From NCBI GenBank assembly GCA_963846715.1, contig CAWJXA010000008.1, positions 813,806 through 877,805 of the forward strand: DNA of 64,000 nt, written 5' to 3'. The stretch comes from Bog-257 sp963846715 (GTDB lineage Bacteria > Acidobacteriota > Terriglobia > Terriglobales > Acidobacteriaceae). Below are positions 28,265-36,541 of the stretch, piece by piece (the first letter of the stretch is position 1; each line of letters opens with the position of its first letter). Made by a program: the position numbers and the translations under genes. Under the pieces are notes generated by a model, which did not search any database, was not told the DNA's origin, and saw only the letters and a list, made by a program, of their open reading frames with translations.

Positions 28265-29152
28265 GTGGCAAGAGAACCACATAGCTCTGGAAATGATCCC
28301 GACCCTGAAGTCCGTGCCGGCACGCTGTTTCTGGTCGGCACACCGATTGGCAACCTGGAAGACATTACGCTGCGGGCTTTACGAACGCTGAAAGAAGTGG
28401 ATCTTATTGCCTGCGAAGACACGCGGCACACGGTAAAGCTGCTGAACCACTACGGCATCGAGAAGCCCACCGTCAGTTATCACGAGCACAACGAGTTGAC
28501 TCGCGCTGCTGAGCTGGTAGTTCATTTGGAAAACGGCGACAACATCGCCATGGTCAGCGACGCCGGCATGCCTGGCGTGAGTGATCCCGGCTATCGTCTG
28601 GTGGCGCTTGCGCTTCGACACCATATTCGCGTCGTACCCGTACCGGGAGCGTCCGCGTTTCTGTCGGCGCTGGTTGCCAGTGGCCTGCCGACCGACTCGT
28701 TTCATTTTGGCGGGTTTCTTCCCGCGAAGGAAGGCACACGGCGCACGGCACTGGAGCATATTCGTACATCGTCACGAACCGAGATCTTTTACGAGGCGCC
28801 ACATCGAATAGTCGAAACGGTGCGTGACATCGTGGACGTGCTCGGGTCTCAGCGTCACGTGGTGATTGCGCGAGAGGTCACCAAACTTCATGAAGAATTT
28901 CTTCGCGGTCACGCCGGACGTGTGCTCGCCGAATTGGAAGCACGAGGCGACATTCGCGGCGAGATAACTTTGCTGATCGGAAAAGCAGAAGACCCTATGG
29001 CAATACCGCCGTCCACCCGGGACGTTGCGAAACGGATTCGAGAATTGATGGCCTCCGGGAAACTCGATGAAAAAGCCGCGCTGAAGCAGGCGGCCAGGGA
29101 ATTCGGGCTTTCCAAGAGCGCGGCTTATCGGGAGCATCAGAGAGGCAAGTGA
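28265..29152 (+). CDS. rsmI: 16S rRNA (cytidine-1402-2'-O)-methyltransferase
   Basis: About 295 residues from the GTG at 28265; a TTG at 28211 is possible but adds residues not expected in the family. It methylates the ribose of C1402 in the decoding centre. The tetrapyrrole-methylase fold begins TLFLVGTPIGNLEDITLRAL, and ACEDTRHTVKLLNHYGI, SDAGMPGVSDPGYRLV and PVPGASAFLSALVASGLP are all present. The C-terminal helix (DEKAALKQAAREFGLSKSAA) is the usual accessory domain. It ends 48 bases before the hypermutated element. Confidence 0.95.
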   Translation: MAREPHSSGNDPDPEVRAGTLFLVGTPIGNLEDITLRALRTLKEVDLIACEDTRHTVKLLNHYGIEKPTVSYHEHNELTRAAELVVHLENGDNIAMVSDAGMPGVSDPGYRLVALALRHHIRVVPVPGASAFLSALVASGLPTDSFHFGGFLPAKEGTRRTALEHIRTSSRTEIFYEAPHRIVETVRDIVDVLGSQRHVVIAREVTKLHEEFLRGHAGRVLAELEARGDIRGEITLLIGKAEDPMAIPPSTRDVAKRIRELMASGKLDEKAALKQAAREFGLSKSAAYREHQRGK

Positions 29153-29200
29153 TTAGCGACACTCGATCTCACAGAATCGATCATTTACAGAATTGCGTGC

Positions 29201-30567
29201 GGTGGAGTTTTAAATTGTAGTATTGTAATGAGATTGTGTATTTGTGATTTAAGTAAGGGTGTTAAAGTTGGGTGGTTGGTGAGGTGGTAGATGTGGGGTA
29301 TTTTGGGTTTTGGTTTTTGTGGTGAGGTGTGTGGAGTAGGATGGTGTTTTGTGTATTTTTGTAGTGGTAGGGAGTGGGTTAATAGTAGTAGGTTGTTGTG
29401 ATAGATGTGTAGGGTGTTATTGAGTAGATGGGAAAGTTCTACGGTTTGTCTGGTGTAGTTGCGATGGCAGGGCAAGGGCGGAAGGGCGATGGAATGAGTG
29501 TCTAGAGTAATGACGTGGTCGGTAGCGATTACGAGTTGGTAGCGTAAACTGAGGTAGTGGGTTAGATAGAAGAGTAGTGGGAGGGAGTGAAAGTAGTGGG
29601 TGGTGTTGGTGGGGGGGTGGGTAAAGCGTTGGTTGTAGTTGGAGTAGAAGAGTTTGAGTATGGTATTAGTTTTGTTAAAGTAGTGGTGTTGAGTGAAGTG
29701 GAGTTGACGTTATATGGTTTTGTTAAGTGTGTTAGGTGGTTTTATGTGGTTTTTGGTTTGGGGTGAGTAGGTGAGGATTTGTTGTATGTTGAGTTTGTTT
29801 AAGGTGTGTTTTATTTGAGTAGGATATTGTTTATTGGTGAGTTGTTCGCCAAGGATCAAGTTGTATATTGAGTTGGAAGATGTTGTGGTGGTAGTGATAG
29901 AGGTTGAGTGGTATGTTGTGTGTGGTGATTATGGTGTGTAGGGTGTGTAGATAGTTGAGGTTATTTTTGGGTTTGAGTTGGAAGTGGGTGGTTAGGATTT
30001 GGTTGTTAGTGTTATTTTGAAAGTTGATGAGGGTGAGTTGGGGATTGTGGTTTTGGAGTTAGTTATGATGGTTGGTATTGGTGAGGGTTATTATGTTGAA
30101 ATGTGGGTGGGGTGAGTGGTGGGAGTGATATTGGTGAGGTTGTTGTTTTTGTGGAGAGGTTAGTTTGGTGGTGTGTAGGATGTGGTGTATGGTTTTGTGG
30201 TTGATTGAGAGGTGTTTTTTGGTTTGAAGTTTTTTGGTGAGGTGGGAATTGTTGAAGTTTTGATATTTGTAGTGGGTTAAGCTTAGTATTAACTGCTCTC
30301 GGGAATTGAAACGGCCTAAGGTATGAAGTGAAAGTGATTGTTGTGAAGTAATTAGGTGATGGAATTGGGTAGATAGTGTTGTTTGAGTTGTTGTATTTGT
30401 TGTGTAATTAGGTGTAGCAGATGGGCGGCTTCGCGTACGCTAAGCTGTTTGTTTGCTGTATTCTCGATCATTTTCACTTGTTGGAACTTTTTCTGATTTA
30501 TGGTTATTATTTTTATAGGGTGATAAAGTTTTGTTGTAGTTAAGGGGTGATATTATTTGGAGTATTA
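29201..30567 (-). mobile_element. ISNCY-like insertion sequence, C-to-T hypermutated on the + strand
   Basis: Between a C at 29200 and one at 30568, C nearly vanishes from the + strand (45 in 29,221-30,540 by my count, about 3%), while G remains abundant; 29,201-29,438 and 29,858-30,281 contain none. The ends are compatible with an inverted repeat once C-to-T change is allowed: gttttaaattgtagta at 29207 pairs with actccaaataatatca read from the right end. Remaining Cs sit in a few islands (about 29,439-29,560, 29,847-29,857, 30,282-30,315, 30,417-30,470). No clear target duplication was found. Flanking sequence has normal composition. Confidence 0.75.
29210..30471 (-). pseudogene. ISNCY-type transposase, inactivated by G-to-A hypermutation and a frameshift
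   Basis: From the ATG at 30471 an intact island reads KQLSVREAAHLLHL, the helix-turn-helix start of ISNCY transposases. Beyond it most Gly, Asp, Glu, Arg and Ala codons have become Asn, Lys, Gln or Thr, and Trp/Gln sites have become stops. Restoring G at plausible A positions regenerates family motifs: DGS.HDWL (catalytic Asp), YSPQAKGRIER (from YSPQTKNHIKP), FARPPAD (from FTHPPTN), and the C-terminal LPPLPCHRNYTRQTVELSH. At least one frame change lies near 29,850. Original length about 420 residues. Not functional as written. Confidence 0.75.
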
Positions 30568-30701
30568 CAAGCGCTCGGCGAAGCATTTGACAATCGGGAC
30601 AAGCCTGCTCAACAATAACGGGCAAGTCATTGGTTGGGCAGCAGCTCGGGTCTACCAGCTTCGCTTCGGCTCCCCACCACACCGTTTGTCCGGAATAAAT
30701 T

Positions 30702-31067
30702 ATGGCCAAAATTCTCTGCGTCGACGACGAGGAGCACATTGTTACCTTGAAATGCGCCATACTCGAGGCCGCTGGGCACCAAGTGACGCCCGCAACCTCT
30801 GCTCAGGAAGCCATAGAAAAGTTGCAGCTCAACAGCTATGACGCTGTGGTCACCGATTGGCGACTTGGGGACTCAAACGGTCGCGCGATTGTTCAGGCCG
30901 CCAAAATGCATTCCACCATGCCAGTCGTAGTCGTATCGGGTTATGTCGCAGAAGCCTTTCAGGCTGCTGAACCTTTGGCCGATCTCTATCTGGAAAAGCC
31001 GGTCAATCCAGAAGAACTCGTTACCATCGTTAACGAACTTCTCAAGACCGGCGACCACCCGCAATAA
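30702..31067 (+). CDS. Stand-alone CheY-like response regulator
   Basis: 121 residues, a single receiver domain and no output domain. The acidic pair is in ILCVDDEE, the phosphoacceptor Asp in VVTDWRLGDSNG, the Thr/Ser switch in VVVSGY and the Lys in LYLEKPVN. Stand-alone receivers relay phosphate or bind a partner. The PAS histidine kinase 200 bases downstream on the same strand is the obvious candidate partner. The start is ATG; a ggaata sequence lies upstream. Confidence 0.9.
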   Translation: MAKILCVDDEEHIVTLKCAILEAAGHQVTPATSAQEAIEKLQLNSYDAVVTDWRLGDSNGRAIVQAAKMHSTMPVVVVSGYVAEAFQAAEPLADLYLEKPVNPEELVTIVNELLKTGDHPQ

Positions 31068-31283
31068 GTACGCTCCGGACCTCAGAAGTCAAGCACTAGC
31101 ATAGTCCCGCGAGCGCTAACGACCAATAATACCAATACCTTACGGCCCACCAATAGGCCGAAAGCCTGATGTATGCATTTATCACCTTAAGAAAAAAAGG
31201 GTGTCCCAACACATCCTGAGAATCCATTCTGCCTATCCAACTTGCGTAGGAAAACTGAATTACCAGCCCACAGGTGAGCTGCG

Positions 31284-32528
31284 GTGGGGGATTTGGCCAT
31301 TGAGAGGCAGGTCAGCATGCGGGCGGCGGGCGAATTCGGGGCGCACTGGTTCACGCACTTGTGGAATGCATCGGCGTTCGCGGTGGGCGCAATTTTCAGT
31401 GTCGTCGAGGGGAGTCGGGGATCTAAGCCGACCAGTCAACCTAATGTGCCAGAATTGCGATCGGTGCTGCAGAGCCTGCCAGAGGCGGTATTTCTATTCG
31501 ATTCCCATTGTTGCGTCATCGAAGTCAACAAGGCCGCCGAAGAATTAAGTTGCCAAAGCCGGGCGGATTTACTGGCCTTGGATACCGCGGCATTGACTGA
31601 GCGGATCGTGGGCCCAGGATCCGGCGCCGATCTCAAGACAATCGTCAATCGTGCGCTGCGCGGTGAGTTAGTGCGGCACGAGCGCCGGATCCTTCATTGC
31701 GCAGCAAAAGGCAAGCCGATAGAGGTGCGCATTTCCGGCAGCCCCATTTACTCTCCGTCAAAGCGCATAAGCGGCGCGCTGATCGTAATTGAGGATGTCA
31801 GCGAACTTTCCGGCCTCCGAGAACAAGTGGCAAGTGGCGAGCGCCATTTCGCTGTGGGTCAGATGACCGCCGGGTTGGCCCACGACTTCAACAACATCCT
31901 GGGCACAATTTCGCAGGCCGTTTACGTGCTGGAGATGACGGGCGGCCGTGCCGAATCCGACCGCAACATGCTAGGCATCATCAATAACGCTGTGCGGCGT
32001 GGCGCCGAGATTGTCAATAACATCCGGGAATATCTCAGGGGCCGCACCGAAGCACCCTCGCGGGTAAATATGCGGGTGCTGTTGGAAGAGGTTTTGCAAC
32101 TAACAGAACCTGTATTGGAAATGCATCCGGGCATAAACATTAGTCATGACCTGCAGGACTCCTGCGAGGTTTGCGCAAGCCCGCCCGAGTTGCGGCGCGT
32201 TTTTACCAATTTGATTTTGAACGCGCTCGATGCCATGCCTCAGGGTGGGACCTTGACCATTGGCTGCCGGCACAAAGAGGGCCGGGTCATGGTAAGCGTG
32301 AGCGATACTGGGGCCGGAATTCCGTTCGAAACACAGAACAGAATTTTCTCGCCTTACTTCACCACTAAAGCCAAAGGCACAGGCCTGGGCTTGGCGGGCG
32401 CGCGCAAGGCAATTCAGGCACAGCGAGGGGACATTACCTTCGAAAGCACTCCGGGAACGGGAACGACATTCTTCATCTCTCTGCCCACCATTACCGATCA
32501 GGAGCTTGGTTATCCTCGCGTAGCATGA
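31284..32528 (+). CDS. PAS-domain sensor histidine kinase
   Basis: 414 residues from a GTG, or about 403 from the ATG at 31317. No transmembrane helix is evident, so it is probably cytosolic. A PAS domain covers about residues 60-180 (LPEAVFLFDSHCCVIEVNKA). The phosphoacceptor His is in GLAHDFNNILGTI, the HDFNN subtype. The ATPase domain has the N box NLILNALDAMPQGG, G1 DTGAGIP, F box FSPYFTTK and G2 GTGLGL. It is flanked by a CheY-like protein and a degenerate-receiver LuxR regulator. The signal it senses is unknown. Confidence 0.9.
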   Translation: MGDLAIERQVSMRAAGEFGAHWFTHLWNASAFAVGAIFSVVEGSRGSKPTSQPNVPELRSVLQSLPEAVFLFDSHCCVIEVNKAAEELSCQSRADLLALDTAALTERIVGPGSGADLKTIVNRALRGELVRHERRILHCAAKGKPIEVRISGSPIYSPSKRISGALIVIEDVSELSGLREQVASGERHFAVGQMTAGLAHDFNNILGTISQAVYVLEMTGGRAESDRNMLGIINNAVRRGAEIVNNIREYLRGRTEAPSRVNMRVLLEEVLQLTEPVLEMHPGINISHDLQDSCEVCASPPELRRVFTNLILNALDAMPQGGTLTIGCRHKEGRVMVSVSDTGAGIPFETQNRIFSPYFTTKAKGTGLGLAGARKAIQAQRGDITFESTPGTGTTFFISLPTITDQELGYPRVA

Positions 32529-32558
32529 ACCCAGGGCTGAGATGGTATTTGGCCGCCC

Positions 32559-33272
32559 TTACTGGACGGACGGCGAAGCTGGAGGAATCGCCCGGCGCTC
32601 GCCAGCACCTTGCGACGCTCGCGCCCGCGACGGCACGACTGCGACGGATGCGGTTGCTTGGGCCAGAATCCGGTGATGCACGACAAACAAAGCCAGCTCT
32701 AAGCGATCGGAAACTCCAACTTTGTCGAAAATGTTGCGTAACGCATTCTTGATCATCTGCTCGCTGGTGTAGAGCTGAAAAGCAATTTCGCGGTTCTTGT
32801 AGCCTTGAACCACGGCAGCAATGATGCGCAGTTCCCGGTCCGAGAGGCGGTCGCGCACCCGAGCGCCAACCAGGTCCTCGCTCACATCAGCATCTGCCGG
32901 GTTCGGGCTTTGCAGAAATGATTGGCCACGAGAAAGTCGCCGCACCGCCTCAACCGCGATGTTGCCCCCTGCCGACCGATAGATGACGCCCTGCACACCC
33001 ATGCGCATGAAGTCCGACGCATGTTCAGCATTTTCCGCCAGCATCAGCACTGCGGTGTGACGGGTTGCCGCGATTGCCTGGATTTCGGGAAGCAAAGGAA
33101 GGAAGCTGGTCGAGAGAATCAGCACGTGCGATCGAAGTTTATCGAGCGCGTTTAGCAACTGCTCCGGGGACTGCGGCTGACCGACAATGCGCATGTCTTC
33201 CTCAACCGCCAATACCTTGGCTATCCCGGCACGAAAAATTGCTTGGTGGTCAGCGATAATGACGTTGATCAT
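32559..33272 (-). CDS. LuxR/NarL-type regulator with degenerate receiver domain
   Basis: 237 residues. The receiver starts VIIADHQAIFRAG, so one of the two acidic residues is His. The phosphoacceptor position has no Asp (HVLILSTSFLPLL), and the conserved Lys is Arg (GVIYRSAGG). The fold is otherwise kept. The C-terminal LuxR helix-turn-helix is normal: LSDRELRIIAAVVQGYKNREIA and LRNIFDKVGVSDRLELA. A phosphorylation-independent regulator is therefore likely, perhaps controlled by dimerisation or a ligand. It is convergent with the histidine kinase, with stop codons about 30 bases apart. The tail is Ala/Arg/Ser-rich and probably disordered. Confidence 0.85.
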   Translation of the reverse strand: MINVIIADHQAIFRAGIAKVLAVEEDMRIVGQPQSPEQLLNALDKLRSHVLILSTSFLPLLPEIQAIAATRHTAVLMLAENAEHASDFMRMGVQGVIYRSAGGNIAVEAVRRLSRGQSFLQSPNPADADVSEDLVGARVRDRLSDRELRIIAAVVQGYKNREIAFQLYTSEQMIKNALRNIFDKVGVSDRLELALFVVHHRILAQATASVAVVPSRARASQGAGERRAIPPASPSVQ

Positions 33273-33606
33273 CCTAGAACCTGTTGCGGTTCCGGTTTGT
33301 GTGTGAGTGGGAGCCCAGATTTCTATTCTCGAGGGGGGCTAACCACGACTCACCGGAACGGCGGCCAGCTAGTTTCAGGTTTATACCACGGATGTACGGC
33401 CAAAGATAGGTTTTTAGTCACCATTGATGAATATCTGGTTCACACTAAAGTGGTGATAACGCCTCCTATCCTTGGAGACTGAGAGATCGTCAAAGCAGCT
33501 CCTTTTGGTGCGCCCCAGGAAGATTGGTTGTTCCCCTTGTGGCAGTCATTCAGTAAACCGTTGACGGCTAGCGAGTTGCCACTTCTGGCCTTATGATCGA
33601 GTTGGG
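33273..33606. other. Intergenic before alr
   Basis: This divergent spacer presumably holds promoters for the LuxR-type regulator and for alr. I could not assign boxes with confidence. No repeats of the dispersed family and no small gene were seen. Confidence 0.4.
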
Positions 33607-34779
33607 ATGACTGCAACTTTCACATCTTCGCGCGTCGAGACTCGCCCTAATTGGGCTGAAGTTTCGCTCCCCGCCTTGCGTCACAATTTCAGAGCCTTGC
33701 AAGCGCACGTAGGCTCCGATGTCACCATCTGCGCGGTGGTAAAGTGCGACGCTTACGGACACGGAGCACAAGAGTGCGCGCTGGCCTTACAGCAGGAGGG
33801 CGCAAAGTGGTTTGGGGTCACGTCGACCGATGAAGGAGTACTCTTGCGCGAGGCTGGCGTTACTGCACGGGTGTTAGTGATGTGCGGGGTCTATCGCGGA
33901 GAAGAAGAAGATGCCCTGCGCCTTTCGCTCACGCCCGCAGTATTCCGTCTGCAAGACGCGGAAGCGCTGGCCACGGCGGCCACACGGCAGCGTCTGACTG
34001 CGCCAGTCGCGATCCATCTCAAGATCGACACTGGCATGGCCAGGCTTGGACTTCCGTTGGCTGATCTTGAGGCGTTCGCGGAAGGTGTCAAGCGCCTGCC
34101 GCAGATCGAACTCGAGGCCGTGTTCAGCCATCTGGCTTCGTCGGAGGTACTCGACGATGAGGCCACACAGCAACAAATTGGCCGCTTCGAAGCAGCCTTG
34201 CAGACGTTGGCGTCACATGGCCTGCGTCCGCGGTTGCGCCACCTGGCTAATACGAGCGCGGCCATCGAACGTCCGGAGACGTGGCACAACTTTGTCCGTC
34301 CAGGGCTGGCGCTGTATGGATACGAACAGCAACCGTGCCATCGCGACGGCTCGCCGGCGGCTGCACCGCCATTGTCGCTACGACCGGTCTTGGCATGGAA
34401 GACTCATGTCATTGCAGTTCGTGATGTTCCCGCCGGTCAAGCCCTCGGATACAACGGCGCCTACACTACGCCCGCGCCGGCGCGTATCGCCACGGTTTCC
34501 GTCGGTTATGGTGATGGACTGTCGCGCAGGCTTTTTGGCAACGGCGAAGTGCTTTTGCGCGGACAGCGCGCACCCATGCGTGGCCGTATTTCGATGGACC
34601 TGACTTTGATCGATGTAACTCACATTGCGGGCGTCGCCATTGGCGACGAAGTGACCCTCATCGGCCGAAGCGGAGCCGAAGAGATCACGGCGAACGACCT
34701 CGCACGCTGGGAAGGAACCGTAGTCTACGAGACGTTGTGCAATCTGACCAAGCGCGTGCCCCGGCGATACTTAGGATAG
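33607..34779 (+). CDS. alr: Alanine racemase
   Basis: 390 residues, usual length. It makes D-alanine for peptidoglycan. The PLP lysine is in CAVVKCDAYGHG (the family often has VVKADAYGHG), the catalytic tyrosine in SVGYGDGLSR, and KIDTGMARLG and GRISMDLTLIDVT are further conserved blocks. The C-terminal beta domain is complete. The gene is intact with an ATG start and is convergent with rsmD. Confidence 0.96.
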   Translation: MTATFTSSRVETRPNWAEVSLPALRHNFRALQAHVGSDVTICAVVKCDAYGHGAQECALALQQEGAKWFGVTSTDEGVLLREAGVTARVLVMCGVYRGEEEDALRLSLTPAVFRLQDAEALATAATRQRLTAPVAIHLKIDTGMARLGLPLADLEAFAEGVKRLPQIELEAVFSHLASSEVLDDEATQQQIGRFEAALQTLASHGLRPRLRHLANTSAAIERPETWHNFVRPGLALYGYEQQPCHRDGSPAAAPPLSLRPVLAWKTHVIAVRDVPAGQALGYNGAYTTPAPARIATVSVGYGDGLSRRLFGNGEVLLRGQRAPMRGRISMDLTLIDVTHIAGVAIGDEVTLIGRSGAEEITANDLARWEGTVVYETLCNLTKRVPRRYLG

Positions 34780-34787
34780 TCGCCCGC

Positions 34788-35348
34788 CTAAGCAAGCCGG
34801 TAGAAGCTTAGCGATGCATCGCCCTGATCGAGCCGTCGATAGCGCACCAGCGCGCCAAAGCGTTCGCCGGGATCGAACTTTTTTTCATGCTCCGCGATGA
34901 CCAGGCTCGTGGGCTGGAGCAGCCGAGATTGCGACAGATAACCAAGCGTATGTTCGTAAGTTCCTCGCATGCGATAGGGCGGATCGAGAAAGCAATAGTC
35001 GCAAACCACTCCGGTACTTTCCAGCAGCCGCAGTGCCGGTGCGACCTCGCGCTCGTGCACTTCAAATCCCGTTGCGACCCCCAGAGATGCCAGATTCGAT
35101 TGGAGCAGGCGCGCATGCTTTTTCTCCGACTCCACGAAATACGCTTGCCTCGCGCCCCGACTCAGCGCTTCGATGCCTACCGCCCCGGTTCCGGCGTACA
35201 GGTCGAGCCATACGCTGTCCGACAAATTACCCGCTGCAGCAAGGACATCGAACAGCGTTTCCCGCAACCGATCGCTGGTGGGGCGTAAGTCAAGACCTGG
35301 CAATGATCGCAAGGGACGGCTGCGAAACTGTCCGGCGATGATGCGCAT
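34788..35348 (-). CDS. rsmD: 16S rRNA (guanine-966-N2)-methyltransferase
   Basis: 186 residues. RsmD methylates G966 of 16S rRNA in the assembled 30S subunit. It opens MRIIAGQFRSRPL, has the S-adenosylmethionine loop WLDLYAGTGAVGIEALSRGA preceded by RPTSDRLRETLFDVL, and carries the catalytic FLDPPYRMRG. Intact, starting at ATG. It is divergent from the M50 protease gene with only 43 bases between starts. Confidence 0.95.
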   Translation of the reverse strand: MRIIAGQFRSRPLRSLPGLDLRPTSDRLRETLFDVLAAAGNLSDSVWLDLYAGTGAVGIEALSRGARQAYFVESEKKHARLLQSNLASLGVATGFEVHEREVAPALRLLESTGVVCDYCFLDPPYRMRGTYEHTLGYLSQSRLLQPTSLVIAEHEKKFDPGERFGALVRYRRLDQGDASLSFYRLA

Positions 35349-35391
35349 CTCCTAGAGTGTATAGAATGAATATGGAGGCTGGTGCGGAGTA

Positions 35392-36504
35392 ATGAGAAGT
35401 TGGTCAATTCCCGCGGGTCGATTGTTCGGAGTGGATATCCGCATCCATCTCACGTTTGTTTTTCTGCTGGCCTTTGTCTGGTTCACGCAATCGGTAGCCA
35501 TGGGCACCGCCGGTGCCATGCGCGGCCTGGTGCTGGTGGGGATGATATTCGCCTGCGTGGTCTTGCATGAGCTTGGACATGCGGTAGTAGCCCGCCGAAA
35601 TGGGGTCGCAGTGCGAGCTATCATTTTGCTTCCGATTGGCGGGGTCACGCTGATGGAGGATGTCGGGCAGCACAACGCCGATTCTGCTCGCGATATCCGC
35701 ATCTCGGTCGCGGGCCCGGTAGTTAATTTGATCATTGCCGCGCTCTCCGGCGCATTCATTTTGGCATTTCTTCCGCAGGTGAATCTGTGGGCCCAGCCGT
35801 TCGTGCATGCCAATAACCTTCCCCGTAGTTTGTTCTGGGGAAATGTGTTCCTCGGTGGTTTCAATTTGCTGCCTGCCTATCCGATGGACGGCGGTCGCAT
35901 ACTACGCTCGCTTCTGGCGGAACGCATGGACTACGTACGAGCCACCCGGCGCGCGGTTGCAATCGGTCAGGGGTTCGCGATGCTCCTGATTTTTCTCGGA
36001 GTTTGGAACACCTGGCTTATGCTGATTGGCTTCTTCCTCTTCGTGGGCGCGCAACTGGAAGATCGTTCGGTCGTCTTCCAGTCGGTGCTGGAAAGCGTGC
36101 ACATGGAAGACGTGATGCTCACCGGCTTCTCGACTCTCTCCCCGGCGGACACGCTGGAAGATGCGCTGCAGAAAGCGGTGCACACTCTGCAAGATGATTT
36201 CCCAGTCGTGCGCGGCAGCGACATGGTGGGCGTCATCAGCAAGCAGCATATCGTGCAGGCGCTTCGGGTTGGCGGCAACGGCTACGTGCAGTCGGCCATG
36301 ATACGTGCGTTCGAGATTGCGCAGCGCAGTGATTCGCTGGCGTCAGGCTTCCGCAAACTCGGGGGGCGGGGACTCAGCATGATTCCCGTGGTCGACCAGC
36401 AACGGCTCATCGGCATTGTCACCATGCAAAACCTGATGCACAGCATGGCCTTGTTGGCGGAGACCCGCCGGTTGCGAAGGCAGCAGGATAGTAACAACTC
36501 GTAG
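35392..36504 (+). CDS. Site-2-type M50 metalloprotease with CBS domains
   Basis: 370 residues, about six transmembrane helices. The zinc site is HELGH in VVLHELGHAVVARRNGV, and the third ligand lies in LLPAYPMDGGRILRSLL. Two CBS motifs follow (about residues 240-355: MEDVMLTGFSTLSPADTLED and GLSMIPVVDQQRLIGIVTMQ). This is the SpoIVFB/Rip-like group that cuts membrane-embedded regulators; CBS domains usually bind adenine nucleotides and gate activity. The substrate is unknown. Confidence 0.93.
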   Translation: MRSWSIPAGRLFGVDIRIHLTFVFLLAFVWFTQSVAMGTAGAMRGLVLVGMIFACVVLHELGHAVVARRNGVAVRAIILLPIGGVTLMEDVGQHNADSARDIRISVAGPVVNLIIAALSGAFILAFLPQVNLWAQPFVHANNLPRSLFWGNVFLGGFNLLPAYPMDGGRILRSLLAERMDYVRATRRAVAIGQGFAMLLIFLGVWNTWLMLIGFFLFVGAQLEDRSVVFQSVLESVHMEDVMLTGFSTLSPADTLEDALQKAVHTLQDDFPVVRGSDMVGVISKQHIVQALRVGGNGYVQSAMIRAFEIAQRSDSLASGFRKLGGRGLSMIPVVDQQRLIGIVTMQNLMHSMALLAETRRLRRQQDSNNS

Positions 36505-36541
36505 TCGAGATGGCCATGATCGCCACACACGCTAGCCGAAA

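Noticed and set aside
29185..29475. A 96-codon minus-strand open frame as a possible small protein rich in His, Pro, Lys and Thr
   Set aside because: Its composition is the by-product of G-to-A change. With G restored it reads as the C-terminus of an ISNCY transposase.
26145..30567. A diversity-generating retroelement explaining both the reverse transcriptase and the mutated tract
   Set aside because: Those systems mutate adenines in a short variable repeat with a matching template repeat. Here cytosines change over a whole transposon, no template repeat is seen, and the RT has group II maturase features and intron structure.
29201..30567. Bisulfite-treated or otherwise artefactual sequence
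   Set aside because: The tract ends sharply at the element's own termini and its flanks are normal; a library artefact would not respect transposon boundaries. Raw reads should still be checked.
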